This document shows, piece after piece, positions 1 to 13,513 of a DNA stretch of 64,000 nt. A program made the translations under genes and the position numbers. The notes beneath the pieces are model-generated. The model was not told the DNA's origin. It made no database searches and worked only from the letters and a program-made list of their open reading frames with translations. Source of the stretch: Rebecca billardiae RCC1528 (Eukaryota > Haptophyta). The stretch spans positions 248,001 to 312,000 of the forward strand of contig OZ251243.1 in the NCBI GenBank assembly GCA_965240325.2, read 5' to 3'. How positions within the stretch are numbered: position 1 is the first letter of the stretch; each line of letters starts with the position of its first letter.

Positions 1-143
1 TGCACGTCAACTCAAAGGCACACGGGCGCGAGATGCTCAACCACACCACGCGCCTGCTGCGCGGCTTCTACGCGCCCTTCAACGCGCAGCTCTTCGAGCT
101 GATCGGCAGGCGGATGCGCGGCTGGGACGGCCGGCGCCAGTGA
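1..143 (+). CDS. Sulfotransferase, 3' end only (tandem copy, cut by window edge)
   Basis: This is the last 46 codons of a gene whose 5' part lies left of the window. The reading frame begins at base 3 and ends at the TGA at 141-143. The encoded tail is nearly identical to the C-terminus of the complete sulfotransferase at 266-1369, with only a few substitutions (for example NAQLF against NEELF, and GWDGRRQ against GRDGRPQ). The similarity continues into the 3' flank, where both copies have a close match starting TGAGGGCG. This indicates a recent tandem duplication. No catalytic motif lies in this fragment, so the function is taken from its neighbour. Confidence 0.75.
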   Translation, partial: HVNSKAHGREMLNHTTRLLRGFYAPFNAQLFELIGRRMRGWDGRRQ

Positions 144-265
144 GGGCGATCGGCGCAGTGGTCCCCCATACATGATCGAACGAATGACGAGTGCTGATGA
201 CGACTTGACACTGAGTCACACTGACGACACTGACGACACCGAATTCATCACACTCCGATGAAGCA

Positions 266-1369
266 ATGGCGCCCGGCGCGCTGCGCCGAACGGTTGGCGC
301 GCTCCTCGTCGTGGGCGCGGGCGCGAGCGCGCAGGCGGCGGCGGCAGCGCTGTACCGTGGGTGCACGCCCCAGCACCACGGCGTCGCGGGCTCGACGCTG
401 CCCAACCTCGTCGTGATCGGCGTGCAGAAGGCCGGCACCACCTCGCTCAGGCAGGTGCTCAGGAAGTCGTCCGACGTCTGCTGGAACCGGAGCGGCCCCG
501 AGGTGCGCTTCTTCGACGACCCAAGCTTCCGGAACCACTCGGTCGACGCGATGGCGCTCAGGCGGTACGCCGGTCTGTGGTCCATGTGCGCGTCCGGCAA
601 GGTGCGCGCGGAGAAGACACCCAACTACTTGCTCGCGCCGCGCACGGCGCTGCGCGCGTGCGAGGCGTTGCACGCGCCCGCGCTCGCCGTCATTCTGCGC
701 GAGCCGGCAGCGCGCGCCTTCTCGTCCTTCTTCCAGACGATGTCGAGACCATGGGCCCCATCCCGCCTCAAGGTGCCTGACAGCGCCCACGGCTTCGACC
801 AGGTCGCGCGGCTCGACGTCGAGATCGCGACCAAGTGCGGAGGCGTGCCGACGGCGCAGATGCTCGACGGCGTGCCGAGCGCGCGAGAGCGCGCGGTGTT
901 CCAGACGTGCTGCACGTTCGTCGCGCGCGTGCACGGGCACGCGCACTGGCCCGGCTGCATCTGCGACGAGCGCACCTACAACTGCATGCCCTTTGGCGAC
1001 AATCGCGCTATGCCCGTGCGCATGGGCGTGTACGCAGCGTACCTGCGGCAGTGGTACACGCGCCACCCGGCGTCCTCGCTGGCCGTGCTCGACTTTGCGG
1101 ACGTGGTGACCAACATGGCGGGCACCGCGCGCGCGCTCGTGCGGCTCGCGCAGACGCCGGCACACGCGCGCCACGCGGGCGCGCACGCGCACCTGCTGCC
1201 GCCCAGCGCGCAGTCGTCGCACGGCGTGCACGTCAACTCAAAGGCACACGGGCGCGAGATGCTCAACCACACCGCGCGCCTGCTGCGCGGCTTCTACGCG
1301 CCCTTCAACGAGGAACTCTTCGAGCTGATCGGCAGGCGGATGCGCGGCCGGGACGGCCGGCCCCAGTGA
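266..1369 (+). CDS. Sulfotransferase-domain protein (PAPS-dependent), intronless
   Basis: A 367-residue protein that probably transfers sulfate from PAPS to a sugar or other acceptor in the Golgi lumen. The N-terminus has a short basic start and a hydrophobic stretch (about residues 10-30) that fits a signal anchor. The 5'-phosphosulfate-binding loop is visible at about residues 50-64 (VVIGVQKAGTTSL). The 3'-phosphate-binding motif is at about 141-155 (AVILREPAARAFSSF). Both match the Sulfotransfer family of the heparan-sulfate N-/O-sulfotransferase type. Cysteine pairs at about residues 215-240 could form lumenal disulfides. The ATG at 266 is the first in frame and precedes the signal anchor. 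The preceding gene tail at 1-143 is a near-identical tandem copy. The acceptor substrate cannot be inferred. Confidence 0.85.
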   Translation: MAPGALRRTVGALLVVGAGASAQAAAAALYRGCTPQHHGVAGSTLPNLVVIGVQKAGTTSLRQVLRKSSDVCWNRSGPEVRFFDDPSFRNHSVDAMALRRYAGLWSMCASGKVRAEKTPNYLLAPRTALRACEALHAPALAVILREPAARAFSSFFQTMSRPWAPSRLKVPDSAHGFDQVARLDVEIATKCGGVPTAQMLDGVPSARERAVFQTCCTFVARVHGHAHWPGCICDERTYNCMPFGDNRAMPVRMGVYAAYLRQWYTRHPASSLAVLDFADVVTNMAGTARALVRLAQTPAHARHAGAHAHLLPPSAQSSHGVHVNSKAHGREMLNHTARLLRGFYAPFNEELFELIGRRMRGRDGRPQ

Positions 1370-2602
<1,233 letters not shown>

Positions 2603-2608
2603 ATATAT

Positions 2609-3535
<927 letters not shown>

Positions 3536-3603
3536 TGACGATATGATGATGACTGCTATAATACAGCAAATATATATATCGTCGCCATAGAGATACCGCG
3601 TTG

Positions 3604-5211
3604 CTAGACGGCCGCTGCTGCCGCCGCCGCCGCGCCGCCGGGCGCGACGCGGTTCTCGCGCCCCCCTTCGAGCGCGCGCCGCAGCGCGCGCACGTGCGCG
3701 AGCTCGTTGCGCTTGGCGAGCTCGTTGATCGCCGCCACCGTGTCCGGCTCCGCGTGGTTGAGCCGCATGTCCACCTGCCGCAGCGTCGAGTTGTTCTCGA
3801 GCGCGGCGCGCACGAGCCGCGCCGCCTGCTCGTCGAGGGCGTTGCCCGAGAGGTCGAGCGCCGTGAGCGACGCGTTCTTGGGCAGCATGGCGTAGAGCGC
3901 CTGCGCCACCTCGGACTCGCACGCGTTGCACGAGAGGTTGAGCTTCGCGAGCGTCGCGTTCTGCCGGCACCCCTCGAGCAGGAAGTGCCCCCCCTCGTCC
4001 CCCAGCCGGTTGAGCCTCAGGTTGAGCGACTGCAGCGACATGTTCACCTTGAGCGCGCGCCCGAGGTACTTGCCGCCGTCCGCGTGCACGTGGTTGTCGG
4101 CGAGGTCGAGGGAGACGAGGACGGAGGTGGGCGAGAGCAGCTTCGCCAGCGCCTTCACGCCGCGGTCCGCCACCTTGTTGTGCGAGAGGTCCAGGCACGT
4201 GATCGTCGAGTTGGCCGCCATGCCCGACGCGAGGATGCGCACGCCGTTGTCGTCGAGCTGGTTAGACGGCAGCGACATGATCGACAGCGTCTCGGTCACG
4301 CGCAGCGCCTTGGCGAGGGAGGTGACGTCGGCGATCTTCATGCCGAAGAGCGAGCGGTCGTAGTCCATGCCTGCGCGCGCGCCGCGCGCGCGAGCGGCGG
4401 CGCGCCCGGCGCGCGCGGTCAGTCGCGCCGAGCGAGCGCGCCGGCGGGCGGTGCGCGCGCGCGCGGCCGCGCGCATGCGCGGCGGGGCGCACCGATGGAG
4501 AGGACGCCGTACGAGAGCTCGAGGCTGGAGAGCGTGGGCACGTTCTGGAACACCATCTCCAGGTCGAGGTGCGAGAGGAACTGCCGGATGCGCAGCGTGA
4601 ACACGTAGTCCTGGGAGGGGGGAGGGCGCGAGGCGGCGCGGCGGCGGCGGCCGGGTGAGCGCTCGTGTCGCTTCGGCGCGCGCTTCGGCGCGCGCGTGGG
4701 CGCGCGCACCTTGGAGAGCGCGAGGAGCTTGAGCAGCTCCTCGTTCGTCTGCGCCGCCGGGTCGAACGCCTCGAGGAACTCCTGCAGGTTGCGCTCGAAG
4801 TAGAGCCGCTTCCACGAGGAGCCGTGCTGCACGATCTGGCAGTTGTCCCATCTCCGCATGGCGCAGCGCTTCCAGTAGCCCTCGTCGTCGATGAGCGGCC
4901 CGGTGATCTCGAGGGGCAGCTTCTCGGGCAGCAGCGAGGTCACGCGCTGCACGAAGCGCGTCGGGATGCCTCGCAGCGTCGGCCGAGCTGCGCGGCGCGG
5001 CGCGGCGAGCCGAGCGCACGCGCGCGCGCGCGGCGTCAGCGCGCGCGGCGCGGCGCGGCGCGCCGCGCCGTGCGCGCGAGGGGCGGCGGAGCGCGTGCGA
5101 GCGCGCACATGCAAAGTGCGCGGAGATCACATCGATGCACAGGTCGGCAAGTGGGCGCGGGTTGAGCGCCTCGAGGAGGGGCGTGGGCTTGGCGCCCCTC
5201 GCGGCGGACAT
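3604..5211 (-). CDS. DRC5: Dynein regulatory complex subunit 5 (TCTE1-like leucine-rich-repeat protein), four exons
   Basis: DRC5/TCTE1 is part of the nexin-dynein regulatory complex of motile cilia. Model on the minus strand: exons 5211-5109, 4987-4710, 4610-4493 and 4370-3604 (421 residues). The introns are 121, 99 and 122 nt, all GT-AG, and the frame is kept across every junction. Exon 2 carries the family hallmark block with YWKRC, RRWDNC and GSSWKRLYFERNLQEFLEA. Exon 3 begins DYVFTLRIRQFLSHLDLEMVF and ends in YGVLSI. The junction with exon 4 gives G-MDYDRSLFGMKIADV, which aligns with the TCTE1 core. Exon 4 has about six leucine-rich repeats (LDLSHNKVADRG, LDLADNHVHADG, LNLRLNRLGDEG, LNLSCN, LDLSGNALDEQ). 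The ATG at 5211 is the last in-frame one before conserved sequence; further upstream starts are possible. It implies a motile flagellum. Confidence 0.88.
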   Translation of the reverse strand: MSAARGAKPTPLLEALNPRPLADLCIDVISAHFACARSHALRRPSRARRGAPRRAARADAARARVRSARRAAPRSSADAARHPDALRAARDLAAAREAAPRDHRAAHRRRGLLEALRHAEMGQLPDRAARLLVEAALLRAQPAGVPRGVRPGGADERGAAQAPRALQGARAHARAEARAEATRALTRPPPPRRLAPSPLPGLRVHAAHPAVPLAPRPGDGVPERAHALQPRALVRRPLHRCAPPRMRAAARARTARRRARSARLTARAGRAAARARGARAGMDYDRSLFGMKIADVTSLAKALRVTETLSIMSLPSNQLDDNGVRILASGMAANSTITCLDLSHNKVADRGVKALAKLLSPTSVLVSLDLADNHVHADGGKYLGRALKVNMSLQSLNLRLNRLGDEGGHFLLEGCRQNATLAKLNLSCNACESEVAQALYAMLPKNASLTALDLSGNALDEQAARLVRAALENNSTLRQVDMRLNHAEPDTVAAINELAKRNELAHVRALRRALEGGRENRVAPGGAAAAAAAAV

Positions 5212-5441
5212 GCTGAAATGGCGCCCGAGAGCGGGCCGGTGTTTTGAAACCGACCCGCCAAACCCTTGCCGCCAACGCCGAATCGCCGATTCGTCGAGCA
5301 AAGCTGAATCTGAAGTGCGTCCGGGCGGGCGTGGGCGACTGGGCGTTGGCGTTTTGGGGCTTTGGCCCGAGCGATCGCGTCCAGTCGACGCGCGAGCTTG
5401 GCCCAAATTTGGCCGGCCCCAATCGGCTTTTCGTGCGTACG
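5212..5441. promoter_or_regulatory. Putative bidirectional promoter, DRC5 / IQ-motif protein
   Basis: Only 230 bp separate the start codons of two divergent genes. It is less extremely GC-biased than the flanking coding DNA and contains CCAA and TTTGG-type motifs, including GCCCAAATTTGG near 5401-5412. No TATA box was identified. Co-regulation is inference from spacing. Confidence 0.35.
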
Positions 5442-6069
5442 ATGAGTGCTCACGAACAGGTTCAACCCAAACAGACCCAACGCAGCAGGGCGCCCCGGCT
5501 TGTGCGCTGCATCCGCGGGGCCTTGATGGCGTCGCCGGAGGGCAGCAGCGCCAGCGCGGAGCGGACGCACCGGCACGCGACGCTCGCCGACGTGCACGCG
5601 AGCGCGCGCTACTTTGCGCGCCGCGCCGACGACGACGAGCTCCTCGCCGAGCACGACCGCCTTGTGCGCGCTGCGCACGATGCTAGTGGCGCGCGCAGCG
5701 CTGCGGGCTACGACCGCGCCGCGCGTCTGCTCGGCCGGGCGCTGCGCTACGCGTTCGAGCTGCCCACCGTGCTCTCGCTCGTGAACGCGCGCCTCAAGCT
5801 CGGCGACCTCGCCTTCGCCCACGCCGTCTACAACTACCTGCTCGACGGCTCTGCGGCCAACGACGGCGTCACGCTGAGCGCGCCCAACCGGCGCATGCTG
5901 GGCCAGATGCGCGCGACGGCGGCGGAGGCGCTGGTCGAGACGAGCGCGGACGTGGACGTGCGCTCGCACGCGCGGCGCGAGGCGCAGGACGCGTGGCACA
6001 CGCACCGCACCGCCTCCCGCCACCACGACGCCGCCCTCGACCGGGAGGCGGGCCTCATGCCGCCGCCGC

Positions 6070-6118
<49 letters not shown>

Positions 6119-9100
6119 GCACGGCGGCGGCGGGCCGAGCAGCGAGGGCGGCGCGCGGCGCGGGAGCGGGGGCAGGGAGCGCGGCGGCGCCGCCGAGCAC
6201 GCCTCCTCCTCGCAGCACCGCTCGCGCTCGCGCCACGGCCGCGACGGCGGCGGGCGCAGCAGCAACCCTGCGCGCCGCCACTCGCGATCGTCTGAGCCGC
6301 GGCCGGAGTCTCCGCTGCCGCCGCCCTCGCCCGCGCTGCCGTTCGAGCTGGTGCTGCCGTCTGTGGACGCGCTCGCGGCGAAGGTGCGCGCGCGCTCGCT
6401 CTCGCCCGCCTCCTCCTTCGGCGCGCCGCGCACGCCCTCGCCCGCCGAGCGCGAGCGCGCGCGCAGCGCGCGCGAGCCGTCGGCGCGCGGCCGCGGCGCT
6501 CTCGAGGCGGCGGGCGCGGACGGCGGCGCGCGCGGCGGCGGCGGCGGCGGCGGGCGGGCGCGGCGGCGGATCTCGATGCGCGAGGCGACGCGCGCGGCGC
6601 TGGTGATGCAGCGCTGCGCGCGCGGCTTCCTCGCCCGCCTCGGCGCCGCCGAGCGCCGCGAGGCCGCCGAGTTTGTACAGGCGCATTGGCGCGGCGCGCT
6701 CGGCCGGAGGCGCGCGCGCGCGCTGCGCGTCGCGCGCGCGGCGCTCGCGCGCGCGCCGCTGCGGCACGCGTCGCCCGGCCGCGGCGGCGCGGGCGAGTGG
6801 CGCACGGCGAGCTTCGGCCGCTCCGAGAGCCCGCGCAGGCGCCTCTCCCTCCCATCCTTCTTCGGCGCCGACGGCGGCGCGGCCGCGGGCGGCGCCGACG
6901 GCGGCGCCGCCGCCGCCGGCGGCGGCGCGGGCGCGGGCTCGGCGCGCGCCTCGGCCTCGCCCGCAAAGTCGTGGGGGACGGCGCGCGCGGCGGCGACGCT
7001 GGTGGCGGCGGGCGCGGCGGCCGCGGCGCGCACCGCCGCGGCCGCCGTGCGCCGCCGCTCCTCCTCCGGCGGCCGCCAGCTCCGCGCCGTGCTCCGAGTG
7101 CAGGCGGCGGCGCGCGCGTTGCTCGCGCGGCGCGCGGCGCGGCGGCGGCGGCGCGCGGCCGCGGCGCTGCAGGCAGGCGCGCGCGGCTGGCGCGTGCGCG
7201 CGGCGCTGGCGCGCAGGCGCGGCGCGGCGACGGTGCTGCAGGCGCACGCGCGCGGGATGGCGACGCGCGACCGCGTCGCCCTCGAGTACGCCGCGTTCCT
7301 CGCCGCCCGAGCGCTGCAGGCTGCTGCGCGCGGCTGGCGCGTGCGGCGGCGGCTGCGGCCGCGCGCGCCGTGGCGCGCGCCGCTGCTGCCGGCGGCGGCG
7401 GCGGCGGGCGGCGCGGGCGGCGCGGAGAGCGCGCGGTCGCACTCGGCGCTGGCGCACACGCGGCGCCACCGCCTCTCCGCCATGTCCGCCGGCACGCCGG
7501 ACGAGGCCGGCGCCACGAGCCAGCGCGCGGGCGGCGCGGGCGGCGCGGACGGCGCGGCCGCGGCCGACAGGGCGTCGGCGGCGGCTGAGGCGGCGGCCGA
7601 AGCGGCCGAACTCGAAGCGGAGTTGGAAGCGCTGCTGCTGGGGGGTGGCGGCGGGGGCGGCGGCGCGGCAGGGGCGGAGGAGGAGGGCGGGCCGAGCCGC
7701 GGGCCGCCGCCGCCGCTGGCGGTCGACGAGCCGCTGCCTCCGTCTGCTGCGGAGCGCGGCGGCGGCGGCGCCGCCGCCGCCGCCGCCGCCAACGCGGACA
7801 GTGCGTCGGGCGGCGGCGCGGAGGCGCGCGCGCGCTCGCCCGGCGCGCGCGCGCTGGTGGGCTCGGCGGAGGCGGCGGCGGCGGAGGCTTTGCGCTCGGC
7901 GCCGCCGCGGCCGCCGCGCTCGCCGCACAGCCCCGCCGCGTCGGCGGTGCCCGCCGCCACCTCCTCCATCCAACCCCACCCCCGCCAGCACGCAGCAGCA
8001 GCAGCACAGCAGCCCGGCGCGGCCGCGGCCGCGGCCGCGCCGCGCGGCGGCGGCAGCGGCCTTGGCAGCGGCCTGAGCATTGCCCCCGTGTCTCGCGGGG
8101 TTGGCTCCGCCGCGAGTCTCGGCAGCGCGGCCGCGCGGCCCGACCCGACGCTGGGCGAGCGGCTGCGCCGGCAGCGCGCCAAGGCGGGCGAGCCGGACGC
8201 GGAGGTGAGCGTGGGGCCGACGGCGGGCGTCGACTACGTCCCCTGGGCGCCGCGGCCGGGCGCGGGCGCGCGCGCGCTCGCCGCCGCCGCGGCCGCGGAC
8301 GCTGCGACGGACGAGGAGGGGGAGGGCGATGGCGGCGGTGTTGTGGGCGGGAGCGGCGGCGGGAGCCGCGGCGACAGCCGCCGCGCGTCCGCCGACAGCA
8401 CCGCCCTCTCCGTCGCCGACGAGCTCGAGGATCTCATCCTCGGCGCAGCTGCCGCCTCCGCCGCCGCCGCCGCCGCCGCCGCCGCGGCCTCGGCCGCCCC
8501 GCCGGCCGAGCCGGCCGCCGCGCCGCCCCGGCGCGGCGCGCGCGCGGTGCGCTTTGCCGAGCCGGGCGGCGCTGAGGGTGCGGCCGAGCTGGGCGCGCGC
8601 ACGCGCTCGCCGAGCGAGGGGCCGTCGTCGCCCCGCGCGTCCGAGCGCTTCCTCGAGGCGCGCAGGGCGCTCGAGCGCAAGTTCAACCATGCGCACGGCG
8701 GCGGCCGCGCGCACGGCGGCGGTGGGCTGTCGACGGCGGCGCCGGCCGCGCGCGCGGCCGCGCCGCCGGGCGGCGGCGCCGGCTCGGAGGCGGCGGGCGC
8801 GGCGGGCGCGGGCGCGGCGCCGGCGCTGCAGCCGACGCACGCCACGCTGCGCGCCGCCGTGCCCGCGGGCGCGATGTCGCTGCCCGTCGACTCCGGCGCG
8901 GCGCTCCTGCCCGCGCTGCCGCGCGCGCTCGCGCGACTCAACGCGGGCGGCGGCAGCGACGAGCAATGCTGGGTGGCAGGTGGCGCGGGCGGCGGCGCGG
9001 CGGCTTTGCGCGCGGAGGGCGGCGAGGAGGATGGCGACGCGGAGGGCGGGGGCCCGCGCGTGCTGCTCGCGACGCCGACGCAGCACGCGCACGCCGCGGG

Positions 9101-9138
9101 CGAGGCCGTCACCATCCGCCCGCCCGACTATGCCGAGC

Positions 9139-9178
<40 letters not shown>

Positions 9179-12100
9179 GGCCGACGCGGGCGGCGCGCGC
9201 GGCCGCGAGGCCGTGCTCGCACGCGTGCACGCGCACGCGCACGCGGCCGCGCTCGCCGGCGCGGCGGGGCCGGCGTTCGGCGTGGGGCACGCGCTCGGCG
9301 CCGACGCGGCCGACGCGGCGAGTGCCAGCGCCGCGCGCCGCGCCTCCGCCGACGGCCTCGCCGCGCCGCCGCCGTCGTCGATTGCGGCGGCGATGGCGGC
9401 GGCGGCGGCGGCGGCGGCGGCCGGCGCGGCGGCGGCGGCGGAGGCGGAGGGCGCGGAGGGCGGCGCGCTGAGCTTGGGCGTGCCGCCGGCGCTGCGCCCG
9501 GCGGGGCCCACGCCCTTCTGGCAGCCGCCGTCGGACGGGTTGCTCTCGCCCGCCGACGCCGCCAACGCCGAGCGCGGCGGCGCGAGCGCCGCCGCAGCCA
9601 CCGTGCTGGCCGGCGCGTCGCGCTCTCGCGCCGGGGTGGCGGGCGCGGCGTTCGCGCGCGCCGGCAGCGGCGCGCGGCTCGGCGCGGAGGGCGGCGGCGG
9701 GGCGGGCGAGCGGCCCGCGGGCGCGGGCGCGCCCGAGCCCGCCGCGCTCGGCGCGGGCGGCATCGTGGGCATGGCCGCCCTCGCCGGCGGCGCCGGCTTC
9801 GGCGCGGCGTTTGCCGCCGCGGCCGCGGCCGCGCGCGGCGGCCAGCCTCTGAGCGCTGCTGGCACCGCGGGCCTCGACGGCGCGCGCGCGCGGCGCGGCG
9901 CGCTGTCCGCCGCGGCGGCGGCGGCGGACGACGCGCGCGGCGCGATGGTGGCGGCGCAGGTCGCGGGCGCGTGGTGCCACGCCGCCGGCCTCCCCGGCCA
10001 CGTCGGCATGGCGCGCCTCGTCGGCGGCGCGTTCGCTCGGCGGCACGCGCTCGCGGCGTGGGCGCGCGGCGCCGCACGCATCGGCTGGGCGCGCGAGCTC
10101 GCGCGCGCGACGGTGGCGGCGTGGGCGCACGTGGACGCGCGCGCGGGCGTGGGCGCGCTGCGCGCGCACGCGCGCGCGCGCGCCGCCGCGCGCGCCGCCG
10201 ACGCCGCGCACGCCGCGCGCGCCGCCGACGCGCGGCCGCGCGCGGCCGCGCGGCTCGCGGCGCGCGGCGCGCTCGGCGCGTGGCGCGCGGCCGCGCTGCC
10301 CGCCGCGCGCGGCGCGCGCGGCGCGGCGGCGCTCTCGCGCGCGCGCGCGCTCGGCGGCGCGCTCGGCGCGTGGCGCGCGTCCGCCGCGAGCGCGCGCCTC
10401 GGCGCCGCCGCGTTCGGCGCGGCGCGCACGCACGCGCTCGCGCTGCGCGTCCTCGGCCCGTGGCGGCGGCGCGCGGCGGCGGCGACGCGCGCCGCCGCGG
10501 CCGTCGGCGCGCGGCGCGGCGCGGTCGCAAGCATGCCGCGCCGCCTGCTGCTCGCGCGGTGGCGCGCGCGGCATCGGCGGCGCGCGGGCGGCGCGCGCTC
10601 GGTGCGCGCGCTGCGCGCGCGGCACGCCGCCGCCGCCGCCGAGCGCGCGCTCGCCGCGCTGCGCCGCACGCTCGCCGCCGCGGACCGCGCCGCCGCCGCG
10701 GCCGCGCGCTGGCGGCGCGGCGCGGCCGCGCGCGCGCTGCGCGCGCTCGGCGCGCGCGCGGCGCACGCCGAGGCGCGCGTGGCGCTGCCGCGCGCCGCGC
10801 GGCGGCACCGCCGCGCGGCGGCGCTGCGCGCGCTCGGCGTCGCAGCGCGCGCCGCCGCCGCGCGCGCCGCCGCCGCCGCGCGCGGCCCGCGCGCCGCGCG
10901 CCGGCGCGCGCACGCCCACTGGCGCGCGTCCGCCGCCGCGTTCGCTTCGACAGTCGTGCGCGCGCGGCGGCTCGCGCTTGCGGCGGCGCGCTCGCTCGCG
11001 CGCGCGTGGCTGTCGCGCGCGGCGGCGCACGCGCGCGGCCGCGCGGCGTTCGGCGCGTCGGCCGCGCTCGCGCGCCGCCGCGCGCGCGGCCGCGCGCTCG
11101 CGCGCCTCGCCGCCGCGTGCTACGCGCGCCGCGCGCGCCGCGCCGCCGCGCCCGCCGCGCCGACGGCGCGCGCCGCGTCGGCGGGCGCGGCGCGGCGCGC
11201 GCGCGCGCTGCGCGCGCTGCGCGCCGCCGTGCCGCCCGCGCGCGCCGCGGCGCACCTGCGCGCGCGCGCCGACTTTGTGCGCGCGCGCCGCGCCGCGCGC
11301 GCGTGGCGGCGTGCCACGCCGGCGCTCGCCGCCGCCGCCGCGCGCCGCGCCGCGTGCGCGGCGCTGCGCGCGCGCGCCGCGCTGCGCGCGCTCGGCGGCG
11401 CGCGCGCGGCCGCCGCCGAGCGCCGCCGCGCGCGCCGCGGCCTCGAACGCGCCGCCGACGGCTTCTGCGCGCAGAGCGACGCGCGCGCGGCGGCGCGCGC
11501 GCTCGGCGCGCTCGCGGCGTACCGGCTGCGCGCGCGCGCCGCGGTGCGCGCGGCGCTCGAGACGATGCGCTGGTCGATGCCGCCCACCTCTGCGCTGCAA
11601 CAGCTGATTTCTGCAGAGCCGCCCGCGCGGATGGCGGCGAGCGCGCGCGGCGCGGCCGAGCTGCGCGGTGTGATCCGCGCGCTGCGCCGGCTCACCGCGG
11701 CGGACGGCCGCGCCGCGCCCGCCGCCGGCCTCTCCCGCGCGCGCGCGCACGCCGCCGCCGCCGCGTGGGGCTACCCGCCGCCGCCGCCGCCGCACTTGCA
11801 CACGCACGCCGACCGCGCAGACGGCGGCGGCAGCGAGGCGTCCGCGTCGGCGGCGCCGTCGGAGGCGGGCGGCGCCGACGAGCTCGGCGGGTGGTATGCG
11901 CTCAACTACGGCGGCGGCGCGCCGACGCGCGCGCAGCGCCCCGGCCGCCGGCCGCGCGCCACGCCGCTCGGCGGCGCCGACAACGCGCACGCCGGCGCCG
12001 ACGGCGGTTACGCCGGGCAGCTGACAGCGCTGCTGCGGCGCGCGCTCGACCGCGAGACCGCGCAGCAGCGCGCGGCGTGGCGCGCGCGCGCGGCCGCGGA

Positions 12101-13325
12101 GGCGGCGGCGCGCGAGCGCACGCGGCAGCGGCAGTGGGCGGCGTCCACCGCGGCCGTCGCGTACGCCGCGGGCGCGGCGGGCGCGCCGCCGCCACCCATC
12201 GCCCTGATGGACGGCGGCGGCGGCGGCGCCGCCGCCGCCGCCGCCGCGCTCCGCGCCGCGTCCACGCCGCGCGGCGGGCGCCGCCCCTTCTCTCCGCCTG
12301 CCCAGCTGCTCAGGGCGGGCGGCGGCGCGCAGTACTGGCCGGCGGGGCCCGCGGGCGGCGTGCTCGAGACGGCGCGGCTGCTCGGGTACGACGTGCACGG
12401 CGCGCCCGCGCCGCACCGCTACCACGCCGCCGCCGCGTCGCGCGGCGGCGGCGGCCATGCTGGCGGCGGCCATGCTGGCGGCGGCCATGCTGGCGGCGGC
12501 CATGCTGATTACGGCGGTGGCCTCTTTGGGCGCGCGCCCGCGCACGGCCCGCCGCGGCCGTCGGCGCCGCTCGGGTTCGGCTCGTCGGTGGCGCGCGACG
12601 CGCTGCCCATCGGCGCGCGCGCCTCCGAGCTCGGCCACCTCGCGGCGCACGACCCCGAGCTCCACGCCGCGGGCGGCGCGGGCGCGGGCGCGGGCGCGGC
12701 GCGGCGGCGCGCGGGCAGCGCGCCGCGCGGCGGCGGCTCGCGGCCCGGCCGCACCTCCGCCTCCACCGCCTCCTCGCGCGCGCACGCGGGCGTGCCGCAC
12801 GCGGTGCCGTCGGTGGTGAAGCTGCGCCCGCCCTCGCCCGCGCCCTCCGCGGCGCGCCCCGGCCGCCGCGCCGCCGCCAAGCCGCTCGGCGGCGGCGGCG
12901 GCGCGCGGCGCGCGCGCGCGCGCGCGCTCGACGGCGGCGCGGGCGCGGGCGCGCCGCCGCCGCCGCCGCCGCCTCGCTTTGAGGAGGACTGGGACGGCGG
13001 CTCGGCGGTGTCGACGGAGGTGGGCGGCGGCGACGACGAGCTCGCCGCGCGCGTGGACGAGCAGCACGCCGCCACCGGCGCCGCGGGGCGCGACGCCTTC
13101 ACCTACTCATGTGGGTACGCCCGCGAGGGCCTGGCCGCGAGCGCCGTCGTCCACCGGCAGCCGCTCTCCGCCGCGGCGGCCGCGCGCTCGCGCGCGCCGT
13201 TCCCGCGCTGGCCGGGGGACGAGGGCGGCGCGGAGGAGGAGGACGACGACGCGACGACCGACGGCGGCGGGGGCGGGCTGGACGAGGGCCCCTCGCACAT
13301 GAGCCACTCGCTGCTCTCCGCCTGA
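5442..13325 (+). CDS. Giant IQ-motif protein with TPR-like N-terminus and Sfi1-like tryptophan repeats
   Basis: A single 7.9-kb open frame (2627 residues from the ATG at 5442; the frame is also open upstream to 5244). A TPR-like helical pair lies at about residues 88-135. Several IQ calmodulin-binding motifs lie at about 383-440 and 550-640 (AALVMQRCARGFLARL, AAAALQAGARGWRVR, GAATVLQAHARGM, ARALQAAARGWRVR). A long helical array follows at about 1510-2035, in which LGAWR-type or LLARWR-type motifs recur roughly every 30-40 residues, resembling Sfi1/centrin-binding repeats. Low-complexity poly-Gly, poly-Ala and poly-Pro runs separate the domains, and a four-fold GGGHA repeat is at 12457-12510. 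IQ and Sfi1-like arrays bind calmodulin or centrin, and the neighbour is a ciliary gene, so a basal-body or axonemal scaffold role is a reasonable inference. Undetected introns inside the low-complexity parts cannot be excluded. Confidence 0.7.
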
Positions 13326-13513
13326 TGAACTACTACGGCAGACGATCAGCGCATGTCGTCATCGTCCTCATCGTTGTCGTTGAGACGACTACAACTGTCG
13401 ATCGACTGTCACAGACAGACATGCAGATGCGACGCGACGACATATCTATCTTATTTGTTTTTAAATAAATCGTCCGCGTCCGGCCGACGAATAAGAGGCG
13501 GACGGACGGCGCC

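Noticed and set aside
5127-13067. 2646-codon open frame antisense to the IQ-motif gene
   Set aside because: It arises because the sense gene is almost free of A and T, so stops are absent on both strands. The translation is nearly all Arg, Ala and Gly with no domain, while the sense frame has recognisable IQ motifs.
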